The notes beneath the pieces are model-generated. The model worked only from the letters and a program-made list of their open reading frames with translations. It was not told the origin of the DNA and searched no databases. Of a stretch of 23,120 nt of DNA, positions 15,701-21,779 are shown one piece after another; the stretch's first letter is position 1, and every line of letters starts with the position of its first letter. Where the stretch lies: positions 1-23,120 of the forward strand of contig JAGQUL010000005.1 of the NCBI GenBank assembly GCA_020438525.1, in the 5' to 3' direction. Made by a program: the position numbers and the translations under genes. The stretch is from Thermoleophilia bacterium. Lineage in GTDB: Bacteria; Actinomycetota; Thermoleophilia; Gaiellales; SKUG01.

Positions 15701-18696
15701 GGAGCGCCAGCGACACGAGCTGCCTCGCGCGCATCGAGGTCGACATCGATGGTTCCACGGTCGACGTGGCCAGCGGCACCGAGGGCAGCTACACCCCGAC
15801 CGCCCCGCTCGCCAACGGCCCGCACACGTGGTCGTTCACCGCGTGGGATTCGGCCGGCAACTCGGCGACCTTCGGCCCGTACACGTTCGGCATCGACACC
15901 AACCCGCCGAACGCGTTCTCGATCACCGCGCCGACCGGCGGCTCAACGGTTCGCGGCTTCGTGAACGTCACGTGGGGCGGCACCACCGACGCCGAGAGCG
16001 GCCTGCCCGCGACCGGCGCCTACCAGGTGCTCGTCGACGGCATCGTGCGTGCCACGACGGGTTCGGGCACCACGAACGCCACCGTCTCGGGCATCACCAA
16101 CGGCCTGCACACGGTCGTCGTTCGCGCCTTCGACGCGGTCGGCAACTACACCGACACCGCGCCGGTCGGGTTCACGGGATACCCGACGATCCCCACGCCG
16201 GTCCTGGTCTCCCCCGCGAACGGCTCGTACACCAACGCGGTGCCGACCCTGACCTGGAGCTGGCCGAGCGACGGCGGTCCTGCGCCGACCGACTTCGACG
16301 TGTACGTCGACGGCGTCAACGTCGGCAACGAGACCTACCCGACGATGTCGCACGCGATCGCCGATCCCGGCGACGGCACGCACTCGTGGAAGGTCGAGCA
16401 GCACGACCCGTACACCGGAACCGTGACCAGCTCGCAGTGGAACTTCACGCTCGACCGCACGCTCCCGATCAATCCGGGTCCGCTCACACGGGTCGCGACC
16501 GTGGTCTCCTGGCCGGCACCGACCGATCCGCCGGCACCGGTTGCGAGCGGCATCGACCACCAGGAGTTCTGGATCGACGACGGCACGACGCAGACATTCC
16601 AGACCAAGGCGGCGATCGCTACATCGCACAACTACGGCGCCCTGCCCGACGGCATCTACACGATGTGGGTCCGTGCCTACGACAAGGCCGGCAACTTCAC
16701 CGACTCGCCATCGCTGGTGGTGACCAACGACTCCGTTCCGCCGACCCCGTTCAACCTGACCCCGCCTGCAGCGCTGCCCGCGCTGCCGCCGATCACGCAC
16801 GGCTCGGCAACGGCCCCGACCTGCGAGACCGCGCTCACCTACACCAGCGCGACTCCGACCCTGCAGTGGTCCGCCTCGTCCGATGCGACGAGCGGTCTGG
16901 CGGGCTACGACGTGTACATCGACAGCGCGCTCGTCGCGACGGTGCCGGCAGGCACGACGAGCTACGTGCCGGCGGCGCTGTCGGGCGGCGCGCATACCTG
17001 GTACGTCGTCGCGCGCGACAATTTCGGCCTGTCGCGCACCTCGACCCCGGCCACCATGAACGTCCGCGTCGACGGTGCGCCCCCGACGATCGCCTTCGGC
17101 CCGCCTGCCGACAACAGCTTCACGTCCGACACGACGCCGACCTTCTCGTGGGCGGCGAACGACGACAACTGCGTCGCACGCGTGGAGCTCACCGTCGGCG
17201 GCAACGTGTACATGCTGTCGGGCAACGCCAGCTCGTTCGCGCCCACCACCGTGCTGCCCGAGGGTCCGACGACCTGGTCGCTGCGCGCGTTCGACAGCGT
17301 CGGCAACGTGGTCGCAACGGGCGCGACGCGAACGATCAACGTCGACACCACCCCGCCGTCGGGCATCACCGCGACCTTCCCGGCGAACGGCTCGACCGTG
17401 CCCGAAGGCATGCTCACCTTCGCGTGGAGCGCCGGCACCGACGGCACGGGCTCCGGCGTGTCGAAGTACGACCTGATCATCGACGGCTCGACCGTCTCCA
17501 CGAACCTCGCGACCAACAGCGACGGCACCTATCCGATCATGGGCCCGCCGAACCTCGGCGACCCGGCCGTGCCGCACACCTGGCAGGTGCGCGTGTACGA
17601 CGCCGTCGGCAACTCGCAGGTGTTCCCGTTCAGCTTCTCCGCGAGCTATGTGGCCGACACGACTCCGCCGGACCCGTTCAACCTGCTCGCGCCGGCCACC
17701 GGCTCGACGATCCCCGCCGGTACCGCGCTCACGTGGGAGCCCGCGTGGGACTTCAAGGGCGTCGTGCAGTACCGCATCTACGTCGACGGCGCGCTCATCG
17801 GCACGACGAACGGCACCACGACGACGTTCACGCCGGCGGCCGGCGCGGGCACCCCGATCTGCACGATCGACTACGACCCCGGAACGTCCGCGGGATGCAT
17901 CGGCGGCCCGACGTACGCCTGGGGAACCGGCGGCAACACCACCGCGCAGAACCAGGCCGTGTCGCCGAACTTCAACGTCGCCTCGTTCGCCGGCTGGTCG
18001 GCAGGCGGCGCCGCGATCGGCGTGGGCGATCCGACCGTCACGCCCGTGACCAGCGCAGCTGCCGGCTTCGACGGCCCCGCCGCCTGGACCTCGGTCGACT
18101 ACGACGCCACGATCCCTGCCTCCGGCGCCGACCTGCGCTTCGAGCATCGCTACCGCTCGCACGTGATCGGCCAGAACGCCTACGACGGCATGACGGTCGA
18201 GCTGAAGGTCGACGACGAGGGCAACGGCTTCGCCGACGACGTCTGGGGCTCGACCTGCGAGTACAACGCGAAGCAGATCTACGGCACCACGCTCGACTGC
18301 ATGTACCCGATCGTCGACCTGAACGGCGGCTACACCGCGGTGCTCGGCGGCTACGGCAAGGCCGCGCAGCCGCTCTCGGGCCAGCACTCGTTCGCCGGCG
18401 ACTCGGGCGGTACGGTCCAGACCAAGATGAACATGGCCGACTTCGCAGGCATGAACGTGAAGATCCGCTTCAAGATCGGCACCGACACGTGCTGGGTCGG
18501 CATGAGCGCGGCCGACAAGTCCTACTGCGACATGCTCGGAGCGAAGAACGTCGAGCCGGCGCTCTGGCGCATCGACAACCTCGAGCTCGCGAACCCGTCG
18601 CTCGCCCCCGGCCTGCACAACTGGTACGTCGTCGCTCGCGACGCGGCGGGCAACAGCCGCCAGTCGACGCAGACCTGGTCGTTCAACCTGACGTGA
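6748..18696 (+). CDS. Giant secreted multi-domain Ig-like repeat protein (~3,982 aa)
   Basis: A very large exported protein built almost wholly of beta-sandwich modules, probably an extracellular adhesin, fibre or surface-layer-associated protein. No catalytic motif was recognised. GTG 6748 was chosen because it yields a compact signal peptide: basic n-region, hydrophobic TPIAVLAIAALIAV, and an AxA-type end in PSAPAAGAP. The ATG at 6658 would add 30 residues in front and has no ribosome site. Order by approximate residue: basic Arg/Lys-rich segment 50-145; beta domain ending in APYVIDP 150-300; jelly-roll-like domain 300-535; FN3/Ig-like 540-770; six VNDG modules 774-1447; alternating A/B/C modules 1448-2845; duplicated D-E-F blocks with two linker modules 2846-3638; last Ig module interrupted by a MAM-like insert at about 3701-3951. 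Many modules carry conserved cysteine pairs. No LPxTG, C-terminal helix or dockerin is seen, so how it is retained is unknown. Its stop lies 14 bp inside the convergent SDR gene. The function is not identified. Confidence 0.9.
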   Translation: MSLLRGIECRTRAWVTPIAVLAIAALIAVPSAPAAGAPPTDAATAAPGAAKRTTKQRVTRNRAPRSVARRIQCAGTVVPGKATRRLNKLQRAQLRYFGAYRIPGRKGRKARKGHRAVKAIPARWICLRSKVQANATRRHTRKLGPTGSDRSVGSVTFPTTLDKQLTIALPGGDRAGWSMLGAPKVPAQLYAGGAVYSTSEYDVVQEVGMGRLKESIVVHRRQGVKTWRWKLLWKGGSAPFVAGDGTIRYGTKVVLDRPFLATRTGRHLKDLDWQLDGSTLSLTVDDSHVAAPYVIDPASSYPQFLYPSSRNADYVPGSSTINGMFSAPPGATDTGDLARDLDDGNNRDYYFWSNGTVNWPEPSLITNATQPNPQDNNPPTSNGTGYGAYGWAQEQLGGVTLPGGPWQIQARVRIDDAAPNNLTVQLKARLWKVTAWPSSTNFVQIAPPPNPDPVPLTDWVTGTAQTYNADNQIRDLLIPNITPNAGSLVLGVGQHVFIEYALHVVDDGANGADAALFTSDWNTFIDFGAAATNTPGNANNLRLSAPTTVQPTGWTNDNTPRLRADLDDPDWYHHIEYQICSDPACTTVVRSGTSAFGQLIGSTNDDWTSGTLADGGPYYMRARTVEDDSVVNGDDQIGAWTTITPTTCTATDVGPCSRFWVDTVLPTGAITTPSGTWNRGTVTISGTASDALSGVASATLQWTRTSPTAAGPSSAGIACAGTSPTWSCSWNTATAGNGTYTLTLTVVDNAGNVYTTTSSPFNVDNTVPNPTASVNDGTGADLTYVNSLTTLSANWPATTDPVPGSGLARYEYCIATATNCGGTVVKGWTSNGLATTQTSAGLALVEGGTYYTCVRAIDVAGNVSTVTCSNGQTVDTVPPTNPTTVNDGLAADIDWLTSTTTISANWSGGGDTPGSGLDRWEYCISTGTTCTGTVLAPWTSNGTTTNVTRALALTEGEIYYVCVRAFDNSGLQSIGSSCSDGQRVDSVKPPRPALVNDGTGADVDYQFSLTTVSGNWPASIDPPPGVGVASGTAVYEYCITNNSSGSNCGGGADVTWTATTAGATSFTHTGLSLTSGPSYYICVRAYDLATNMSSLSRCSDGFYIDANPPTWPIGSVVNDGAAADIDWTTSSNQLTSNWTPASDDTAIGTYEVCYSTLTGCAGTIVQNWTDVGGPVLTYTGTGLTLVEGQIYFTCVRPYDTGGSVGPVLCSDGQTVDSIPPVLPPAVNDGTGADIDWLLSTTTASANWPGGSDSGSGIASWEYCISTGVACSGTIAKNWTSTGTTASMTSGGLALVEGQLYYVSVRGRDVAGNVDPGSVSSDGQRVDSVAPPATPAVNDGTGADISYQATDTQISANWTGVADPVPGVGVESGLQRYQYCVSTDPAGGDCAGGATVTWTDASPLTSTSMTRTGLSLVNAQTYYTCVRSSDVATNTSGVTCSNGVVIDIGPPAASWTSWTVTDADPANPHLYSPGGNLLWYNPTTPAGQGGTATATVTATDPGAGMDHVDFPGLGAAGWGPGGTDSTVGPSNTWSWDYTLPGGGAIGDPALNNATAYDAGGASTGSPQLDFDIRPDSTGPVVGSMSPMGGTLQNTVTFSQPPIALGTDADSGVARWVMDVQFAPLQDNACGTWDPWIDGSTLPGYSGTAVNGTNLSFTHFLNDPNGDLVADYHDAFCFRTQIHVYDHVGNVSDIPANGFAKFDFGVPDVAITGPADGSAIGGTTNITGTTDDVWPGGGFEYVNTGSGIDHVSVTYQHQTLPAVNGTACASATLAGPWTGQTWTCAWDTTAPGQDGWYDVTVTAYDRAGNASTSVTYSYLVDNFAPNTAWHSWNDHGSAYMHSVGNVAWVNPNAPAGAYTLDARVTATDLGSGVASVDFPALGAGWSPGSTTAATFTDPVPVADAYTMSYTFANPAALAPPGMNSASAVDGAGNAAPIGFDVRLDGNAPTGVTSSVANGAQNSPSVSVTLGSGSDGALESGIGGWTLLYDMAPLSNGACGAYSGSWSVAATGVGIAPGTYAHDVTALGTGCYRYQLQSTDNVGNVGDSGAPTTEQQVDLIDPTVAITSPADGSFMSGTFNVAGDAVDNETGIDHVRLEWTGPAATSGVICDPASLAGTAPNYTFTCPWATGPADLNLPDGTYTVTATSYDLVGNVSATHSISVNLDNNPPFTGFHSFDTTGNQYAYWAGPVGTNNQLWYNPNAPAGTYSFDVLVTATDPAGVDRVEFDGAGAGWTPGAAVATQTVAVGPPDRYAQTYTFDTSGAIADPATLQATAFDPADNPGTVDYEFTPDLADPAGGTLSYANGYFGSTSLPVTIDTGDDGTGSGIRGWELLRADGTLSGGSCIGWGGYTTSVATGSGQYSGTQTDTVTDPGCFRYRLVVTDNVGRVGTFDGTDETKIDLTPPTGSVVLSEGVSGTQYQYLASPTSIYINTNAGASGDFNVDVTATAASGILDVDFPSLAAGFTGNGTVPGPGPSFPHVYNFNGPASAPPASSNVHIRSNSLGPLDLPFSVIADPNPPTGAAPTLASGFTTSTSVAVTWTGGNDGSGSGVATEQLERETGTLAGGACTWNNDWAPVAGATTPGTTTDSSLVTATCYRYRTAYTDNVANLGHTAPSAAIMVDTTAPIGASVVITPVTNAAHQWVSAPDTVWVAADPTAPASFKVTVTANDPESGTGTAVFPALGSTFVLNPGGPFDASYSWSATAVAPGAAPSVLVANGAGLTTTIPFNVYVDGTQPSGATIDQENGFVTDFMVDLAYAWGTDAESGIATRVVERTSAPYTIATDTCGAYGPWTAYPFPSGDPGGSPHVDNTVTQPNCYQYRIVETDMVGNTRITQDGDTAKVIFDITPPDPFDLNLPTNPALPAITTGAPATSCETIPAFTTSTPNFTWTPSADWESGLSHYDVYLDGVGAPDATIAAPGTSWASGALADGPHTIGVRALDFQANFTNAGPAFPADIRVDTAPPSGSLVAPAMGSWTIDTTPTLDWSASDTSCLARIEVDIDGSTVDVASGTEGSYTPTAPLANGPHTWSFTAWDSAGNSATFGPYTFGIDTNPPNAFSITAPTGGSTVRGFVNVTWGGTTDAESGLPATGAYQVLVDGIVRATTGSGTTNATVSGITNGLHTVVVRAFDAVGNYTDTAPVGFTGYPTIPTPVLVSPANGSYTNAVPTLTWSWPSDGGPAPTDFDVYVDGVNVGNETYPTMSHAIADPGDGTHSWKVEQHDPYTGTVTSSQWNFTLDRTLPINPGPLTRVATVVSWPAPTDPPAPVASGIDHQEFWIDDGTTQTFQTKAAIATSHNYGALPDGIYTMWVRAYDKAGNFTDSPSLVVTNDSVPPTPFNLTPPAALPALPPITHGSATAPTCETALTYTSATPTLQWSASSDATSGLAGYDVYIDSALVATVPAGTTSYVPAALSGGAHTWYVVARDNFGLSRTSTPATMNVRVDGAPPTIAFGPPADNSFTSDTTPTFSWAANDDNCVARVELTVGGNVYMLSGNASSFAPTTVLPEGPTTWSLRAFDSVGNVVATGATRTINVDTTPPSGITATFPANGSTVPEGMLTFAWSAGTDGTGSGVSKYDLIIDGSTVSTNLATNSDGTYPIMGPPNLGDPAVPHTWQVRVYDAVGNSQVFPFSFSASYVADTTPPDPFNLLAPATGSTIPAGTALTWEPAWDFKGVVQYRIYVDGALIGTTNGTTTTFTPAAGAGTPICTIDYDPGTSAGCIGGPTYAWGTGGNTTAQNQAVSPNFNVASFAGWSAGGAAIGVGDPTVTPVTSAAAGFDGPAAWTSVDYDATIPASGADLRFEHRYRSHVIGQNAYDGMTVELKVDDEGNGFADDVWGSTCEYNAKQIYGTTLDCMYPIVDLNGGYTAVLGGYGKAAQPLSGQHSFAGDSGGTVQTKMNMADFAGMNVKIRFKIGTDTCWVGMSAADKSYCDMLGAKNVEPALWRIDNLELANPSLAPGLHNWYVVARDAAGNSRQSTQTWSFNLT
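6898..7179 (+). other. Strongly basic N-terminal segment of the giant protein
   Basis: This part of the giant gene encodes about 94 residues dominated by Arg and Lys (for example RKGRKARKGHR), with two cysteines (IQCAGT and WICLRS). It follows directly after the signal peptide. Such a basic stretch could bind anionic cell-wall polymers or nucleic acid; that role is inference. Confidence 0.55.
8742..9050 (+). repeat. First C-type Ig-like module of the giant protein
   Basis: The encoded module begins LPTGAITTPSG and contains TASDALSGV, a cysteine pair (IACAG and WSCSWN), and VVDNAGN. It matches the two later C modules in layout and cysteine placement. It stands apart from them, before the VNDG array, so this type occurs three times in the protein. 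Confidence 0.6.
9051..11088 (+). repeat. Six tandem VNDG modules (~110-122 aa each) in the giant protein
   Basis: Six FN3/Ig-like repeats have VNDG motifs starting at 9067, 9400, 9730, 10096, 10423 and 10753, a spacing of 327 to 366 nt. Each reads xVNDGxxADxxY/W, then a SANW-like strand, xYEYC, a second Cys near GG, YYxCVRAxD, xCSDG or xCSNG, and VDSxPP. Modules 3 and 6 are longer, with an extra PPGVGV or PVPGVGV loop. Four cysteines per module are conserved except in module 5, which keeps only the first pair. Confidence 0.85.
11089..15282 (+). repeat. Composite array of A, B and C modules: ABC-ABC-AB-AB-AB
   Basis: Twelve modules of three types alternate. A modules (about 11089, 12202, 13234, 13939, 14605) share an aromatic-Asn/Asp-Pro strand (LWYNP, AWVNP), TVTATDP-like strands and a DFPxLGAGW motif. 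B modules (about 11467, 12571, 13612, 14281, 14938) share GTDADSGIxxW-like and xxTDNVGN strands with two conserved cysteines (GACG and GCYRY). C modules (about 11857 and 12910) share VAITGPADGS and a WTCAW-type cysteine pair. The first two cassettes are ABC and the last three are AB. Boundaries are my reading, accurate to about 10 residues. Confidence 0.75.
15283..16188 (+). repeat. D-E-F module block, copy 1
   Basis: Three Ig-like modules. D begins TPPDPFDLNLP and contains TSCET and HYDVYLDG. E contains DTTPTLDWSASDTSCLARIEV. F begins near NPPNAFSITAP and contains YQVLVDG and VVRAFDAVGNY. The same three in the same order recur at 16735-17661. Confidence 0.7.
16735..17661 (+). repeat. D-E-F module block, copy 2
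   Basis: This is the second copy of the three-module block. D begins VPPTPFNLTPP with TCETALTY and GYDVYIDS. E contains SDTTPTFSWAANDDNCVARV. F contains ITATFPANGSTV and KYDLIIDG. Two other Ig-like modules (16189 to about 16734) separate it from copy 1. The paired Cys in D and Cys in E are kept in both copies. Confidence 0.7.
17848..18600 (+). other. MAM/jelly-roll-like domain nested in the last Ig module of the giant protein
   Basis: The last Ig module (from 17662) runs through YRIYVDGALIGTTNGTTTTF and then breaks off. Its remaining strands, LHNWYVVARDAAGNSRQS, appear only after about 250 further residues. In the complete D module at 16735 the equivalent strands (YVPAALSGGAHTWYVVARD) are contiguous. 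The inserted stretch has FEHRYRS, a Cys-rich middle, MADFAGMNVKIRFKIGTD and WRIDNLELA. This layout recalls the beta-sandwich of M6/immune-inhibitor-A-type and MAM domains. The domain name is inference from motifs. Confidence 0.6.
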
Positions 18697-20233
18697 TCCC
18701 GGCGGGGCGGCGCAGGTGTGCGGCGCCGACCACGTGTCGGCCGAGCGCCTCGAAGACCGGGTCGTGCACGGGATCGATGACGGTCCAGTAGAGACCGCTC
18801 CAGAGCGTGGTGTTGGTGAGCGAGGCGAGCTGGTGCAGCCGCGAGCCACCGTCCGGCAGCTCCTCGACGCGGAAGTCGAGTCGCGCCACGCCCGGCACGA
18901 GCATCTCCGCCACCAGCCGCAGCTGCCGGCCGGGAACGACCCGCTCGACCCGCCAGAAGTCGACTGCGTCGCCCTCGTGCAGCTCGGGCCCGAACGGACG
19001 ACCTCGCCGCAGGCCCGGTCCGCCGGCAATCCGGTCGAGCCACCCGCGGATGCGCCAGAGCGGGTCGGCGCCCGGCCCGTATCCCCCCGGGCCGCCGATC
19101 AGCGCGACCCGCCGGTACAGCTCGTCCGGCGGCAGGGCGGTGTCGAAGGTGCGATAGTCACGAAACGCCTCCTTCGAGGGAAACAGCCGCAGCCGGGCAC
19201 GGTCGTCGGGTCCACGCCCGGGACGCCCGATCGGTTCCGCCGGCTCGCGCCGGTCGTTCTCCGCATCGGTCCAGCGCGACTCGCGAACCTGGGGCGAGCG
19301 CTCCTTCGCAAGCGCGCGCCGCACTGCGAGCCGGTAGCTGCTCAGCTCGCGTGGCAGCCAGTCCCGGATCCGCGTGTCGGTGCAGACCACGTCGTTGCGC
19401 AGCCCCTCGACCAGCGGCCGCGCCACCCGACGGTCCACGCTCGTCACCAGATGCAGCCACCACGACGACAGGCCGGGCGAGAGCACGGGCACGGCGATGT
19501 TGCGGAACGGCAGGCCGAGCTCTTCCGCGCAGATCCGCAGCAGGTCCTCGTAGGTGTGCACGTCGCCGGACCCGATCTCCAGCGTCTCGCCGATCGTGCG
19601 CGGCTCGTCAAGCACGCGTCGCAGGTACCAGGTCACGTCGCGGATCGCGATCGGCTCGCAGCGTGAGCGCACCCACTTCGGCGTGAGCATGAACGGCAGG
19701 CGACGCGCCAGGTCGCGGATGATGTCGAACGACGCGCTGCCGGAGCCCACGACGATCGCGGCGCGAAGCTCGGTCACCGGCACCCCGGCCTCGCGCAGCG
19801 CGTGTCCGGTCTGGTGGCGGCTGCGCAGGTGCTCGGAGAGGTCGTCGTCCTCGCGGCCCAGCCCGCCGAGGTAGACGATCCGCTGCACGCCCGCGCTCGC
19901 ACACGCATGCGCGAACGTGCGCGCTGCAGCCATGTCCGCATCGGCGAAGTCGACACCCGCGCCCAGCGAGTGGACCAGGTAGTACGCGACCTCGATGCCC
20001 TGCAGCGCCTCGTCGAGCGACGCGGGATCGGTCACGTCACCCTTCGCCACCTCGAGCGCGGGATGGTCCGCGAACGAGCGGCCCGCGAGCTTGCCCGGCC
20101 GACGCACGAGCGCGCGGACGCGATGCCCGTGGTCGAGCAGCTCCGGCACGAGTCGCCCGCCCACGTACCCGGTCGCGCCCGTCACCAGCAGGGGAGACGT
20201 GGGTGCTGCGCTGCGGTGGTCGTCGTCTGCCAT
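18683..20233 (-). CDS. Atypical SDR NAD(P)-binding protein with C-terminal DUF2867 domain
   Basis: A 516-residue cytoplasmic protein. The N-terminal half is an NmrA-like atypical short-chain dehydrogenase with the nucleotide motif VTGATGYVGG (from V17), DVTDP at about residue 66, and YYLVHSLG at about 84-91, where classical SDRs have their catalytic strand. No YxxxK active site is apparent, so catalysis is doubtful or divergent. From about residue 340 comes a DUF2867 / polyketide-cyclase-like domain with GDAVDFWRVE, LRLVAEMLVPG and LYWTVIDPVHDPVFE. ATG 20233 is supported by AGGA with a 7-nt spacer; the frame remains open upstream, but that region is the opposite-strand ATP-grasp gene. It is divergent from the ATP-grasp gene (168 nt between starts) and convergent with the giant gene, overlapping it by 14 bp. 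The same fusion is common in actinobacterial genomes; its substrate is unknown. Confidence 0.9.
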   Translation of the reverse strand: MADDDHRSAAPTSPLLVTGATGYVGGRLVPELLDHGHRVRALVRRPGKLAGRSFADHPALEVAKGDVTDPASLDEALQGIEVAYYLVHSLGAGVDFADADMAAARTFAHACASAGVQRIVYLGGLGREDDDLSEHLRSRHQTGHALREAGVPVTELRAAIVVGSGSASFDIIRDLARRLPFMLTPKWVRSRCEPIAIRDVTWYLRRVLDEPRTIGETLEIGSGDVHTYEDLLRICAEELGLPFRNIAVPVLSPGLSSWWLHLVTSVDRRVARPLVEGLRNDVVCTDTRIRDWLPRELSSYRLAVRRALAKERSPQVRESRWTDAENDRREPAEPIGRPGRGPDDRARLRLFPSKEAFRDYRTFDTALPPDELYRRVALIGGPGGYGPGADPLWRIRGWLDRIAGGPGLRRGRPFGPELHEGDAVDFWRVERVVPGRQLRLVAEMLVPGVARLDFRVEELPDGGSRLHQLASLTNTTLWSGLYWTVIDPVHDPVFEALGRHVVGAAHLRRPAGITSG

Positions 20234-20401
20234 CGGAAGGTCCTTTCCCGACTCGATACGCGGTGCAACGGGGAGTGGTTGGCAATCGAACGAAACCGCG
20301 AGGTCGCTCGAACCGACACTCTGGAGAGCACGTTCGTGGGGACACGGGCGCGCCATGGTGTGGGACAGGCGCCGGGACGCGCCGAATTCGCGAGGGACGA
20401 C
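20234..20401. promoter_or_regulatory. Divergent intergenic region between the SDR-DUF2867 and ATP-grasp genes
   Basis: These 168 nt must hold the start signals of both divergent genes. Shine-Dalgarno sequences are visible at both ends: AGGA before the minus-strand ATG, and GAGGGA (about 20392-20397) before the plus-strand ATG. I see no convincing -10/-35 pair, no operator palindrome and no small ORF. Confidence 0.5.
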
Positions 20402-21772
20402 ATGGCAGGACCGTTGAACGTATCGGCGATCGCCGAAGCAGCAGTCAGGGTGGCACCGCGGGTGACGCGCGCGGCCGAGGAGACCCTTCCGTTCGTGACC
20501 GCGGCCGACGACGTGCTGCGCACCGCCGGCAGCGCGTTCGAGCGAGATGCCGCGGATGTGGTGCAGCTCGCGCTCGACCTTCCAGCCGCGCAGCGACCTC
20601 GGCTCGTGATCGTGGGCATCGGGCGCACGCCGCCCAAGACGACCCAGGCGCTGATCGAGGAGGCCGCGAAGCGCGGCATGGTCCCGGGCGAGGACATCAT
20701 CGCGACGCGCTACGCAGACCTGCGCGTCGGCGCGAACCGCGGCTTCGTGCGGCTCGCGGACGGCACCGGTGCCGACGGCATGGTGCTCGCGGGCCAGGGA
20801 CGGCAGTCGCTGTTCCTGTTCCGGGGCGGCGGCAACCTCAAGGAATCGCACCTGCGCAAGATCGGGATGATCCAGGCGGTCGACGGCGCCACCGCGCTGA
20901 CCGACCTGTCGTTCATCGAGCGCGCGGGCAGCAAGGCGATCACCTACGACCGGCTCCACGAGGCGGGGCTTGCGCTCGCCGACACGATTCCGGTGAAGGG
21001 CGAGGCCGCGGCGGTCGACGCGTTCGAGCAGGTGACCGGCCGCTTCGGTGCAGACACCGCCGTGCTCAAGAAGGTGAACAGCCTGGGCGGCAAGGACGTC
21101 CACTTCGTGAGGTCGGCCGACGACGTGCGCGCGGTGGTCGCGGCGGAGCCCGACGCGGAGTACGTGATGCAGGAGTTCCTGCCGCACGCGAAGGACCAGG
21201 ACGTGCGCGTGCACATGGTCTGGGATTCCGACAAGGGCGACTTCGCGATCGCGAACTCGTACGTGCGAAACCGCAACGCGTTCCAGCTCACGCCGAACCT
21301 GGCGAACGGTGGATTCCCCACCAACTACGTGCTGTCGCCGTGGGAGGAGCAGCAGGCGCTCGAGTCGGCACGCGTGCTCGCGCAGGGCAGCGAGCACCCG
21401 CCGCTCCACGTGGGGCTCGACTTCTTCCCGCGCCGCCCGATCACGGCGAGCGTGGTCGAGGGCAATGCCGCGCTCCAGGACGCCGTCGCCGGTGGGCGAA
21501 TGACGCTCGCGGATGCGATCGACGCGAGTCGTGATTCCGTGGTGATCGGCGAGGCTGCATCGAGCGCCGGCACGAAGGGCACCGAGCTCGTGCTCGGCAG
21601 CGGCAACAACCCGGTCGTCACGCGCATGATCGACGAGGTGCAGAAGCTGCGGAATGCAGCGGTTCCTGTGGCGGTCGACGACGCCTTGGCGGGTGCGCAT
21701 GAGATCGTCGGCGGCGTCCCCGGCGGCATGCCCGGGCGCGTGGGGCGTGTCATGGCCGACGGGGCGGCGTGA
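20402..21772 (+). CDS. RimK/glutathione-synthetase-like ATP-grasp ligase of unknown substrate
   Basis: A 456-residue cytoplasmic protein with the ATP-grasp fold, expected to join a carboxylate to an amine or other nucleophile through an acyl-phosphate. ATG 20402 follows GAGGGA with a short spacer. Residues 1-60 are helical and unfamiliar. Then come a pre-ATP-grasp region (LVIVGIGRTP) and the helix SKAITYDRLHEAGLALADTI, equivalent to the RimK segment before the ATP lid. ATP and metal residues fit the family: K223 in AVLKK, GGK at 229-231, QEF with E258 at the hinge, R in DVRVHMV, D340 in GLDFF, and the metal motif EGN at 353-355. The last ~90 residues form an extra tail absent from RimK (about 300 aa). 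The metallopeptidase gene starts 7 nt downstream, so the two are probably one operon. I cannot assign the substrate; peptide ligation or tagging is only a possibility. Confidence 0.8.
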   Translation: MAGPLNVSAIAEAAVRVAPRVTRAAEETLPFVTAADDVLRTAGSAFERDAADVVQLALDLPAAQRPRLVIVGIGRTPPKTTQALIEEAAKRGMVPGEDIIATRYADLRVGANRGFVRLADGTGADGMVLAGQGRQSLFLFRGGGNLKESHLRKIGMIQAVDGATALTDLSFIERAGSKAITYDRLHEAGLALADTIPVKGEAAAVDAFEQVTGRFGADTAVLKKVNSLGGKDVHFVRSADDVRAVVAAEPDAEYVMQEFLPHAKDQDVRVHMVWDSDKGDFAIANSYVRNRNAFQLTPNLANGGFPTNYVLSPWEEQQALESARVLAQGSEHPPLHVGLDFFPRRPITASVVEGNAALQDAVAGGRMTLADAIDASRDSVVIGEAASSAGTKGTELVLGSGNNPVVTRMIDEVQKLRNAAVPVAVDDALAGAHEIVGGVPGGMPGRVGRVMADGAA

Positions 21773-21779
21773 GACGCTG

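Noticed and set aside
6748..18696. Polymorphic toxin or RHS/YD-repeat protein
   Set aside because: No YD repeats, RHS core motif, C-terminal toxin domain or following immunity gene were found. The C-terminus is a beta-sandwich module.
15943..19029. A long minus-strand frame spanning the giant gene 3' end and the SDR gene 3' end
   Set aside because: The sequence is low in recognisable motifs and shadows two well-supported genes in other frames.
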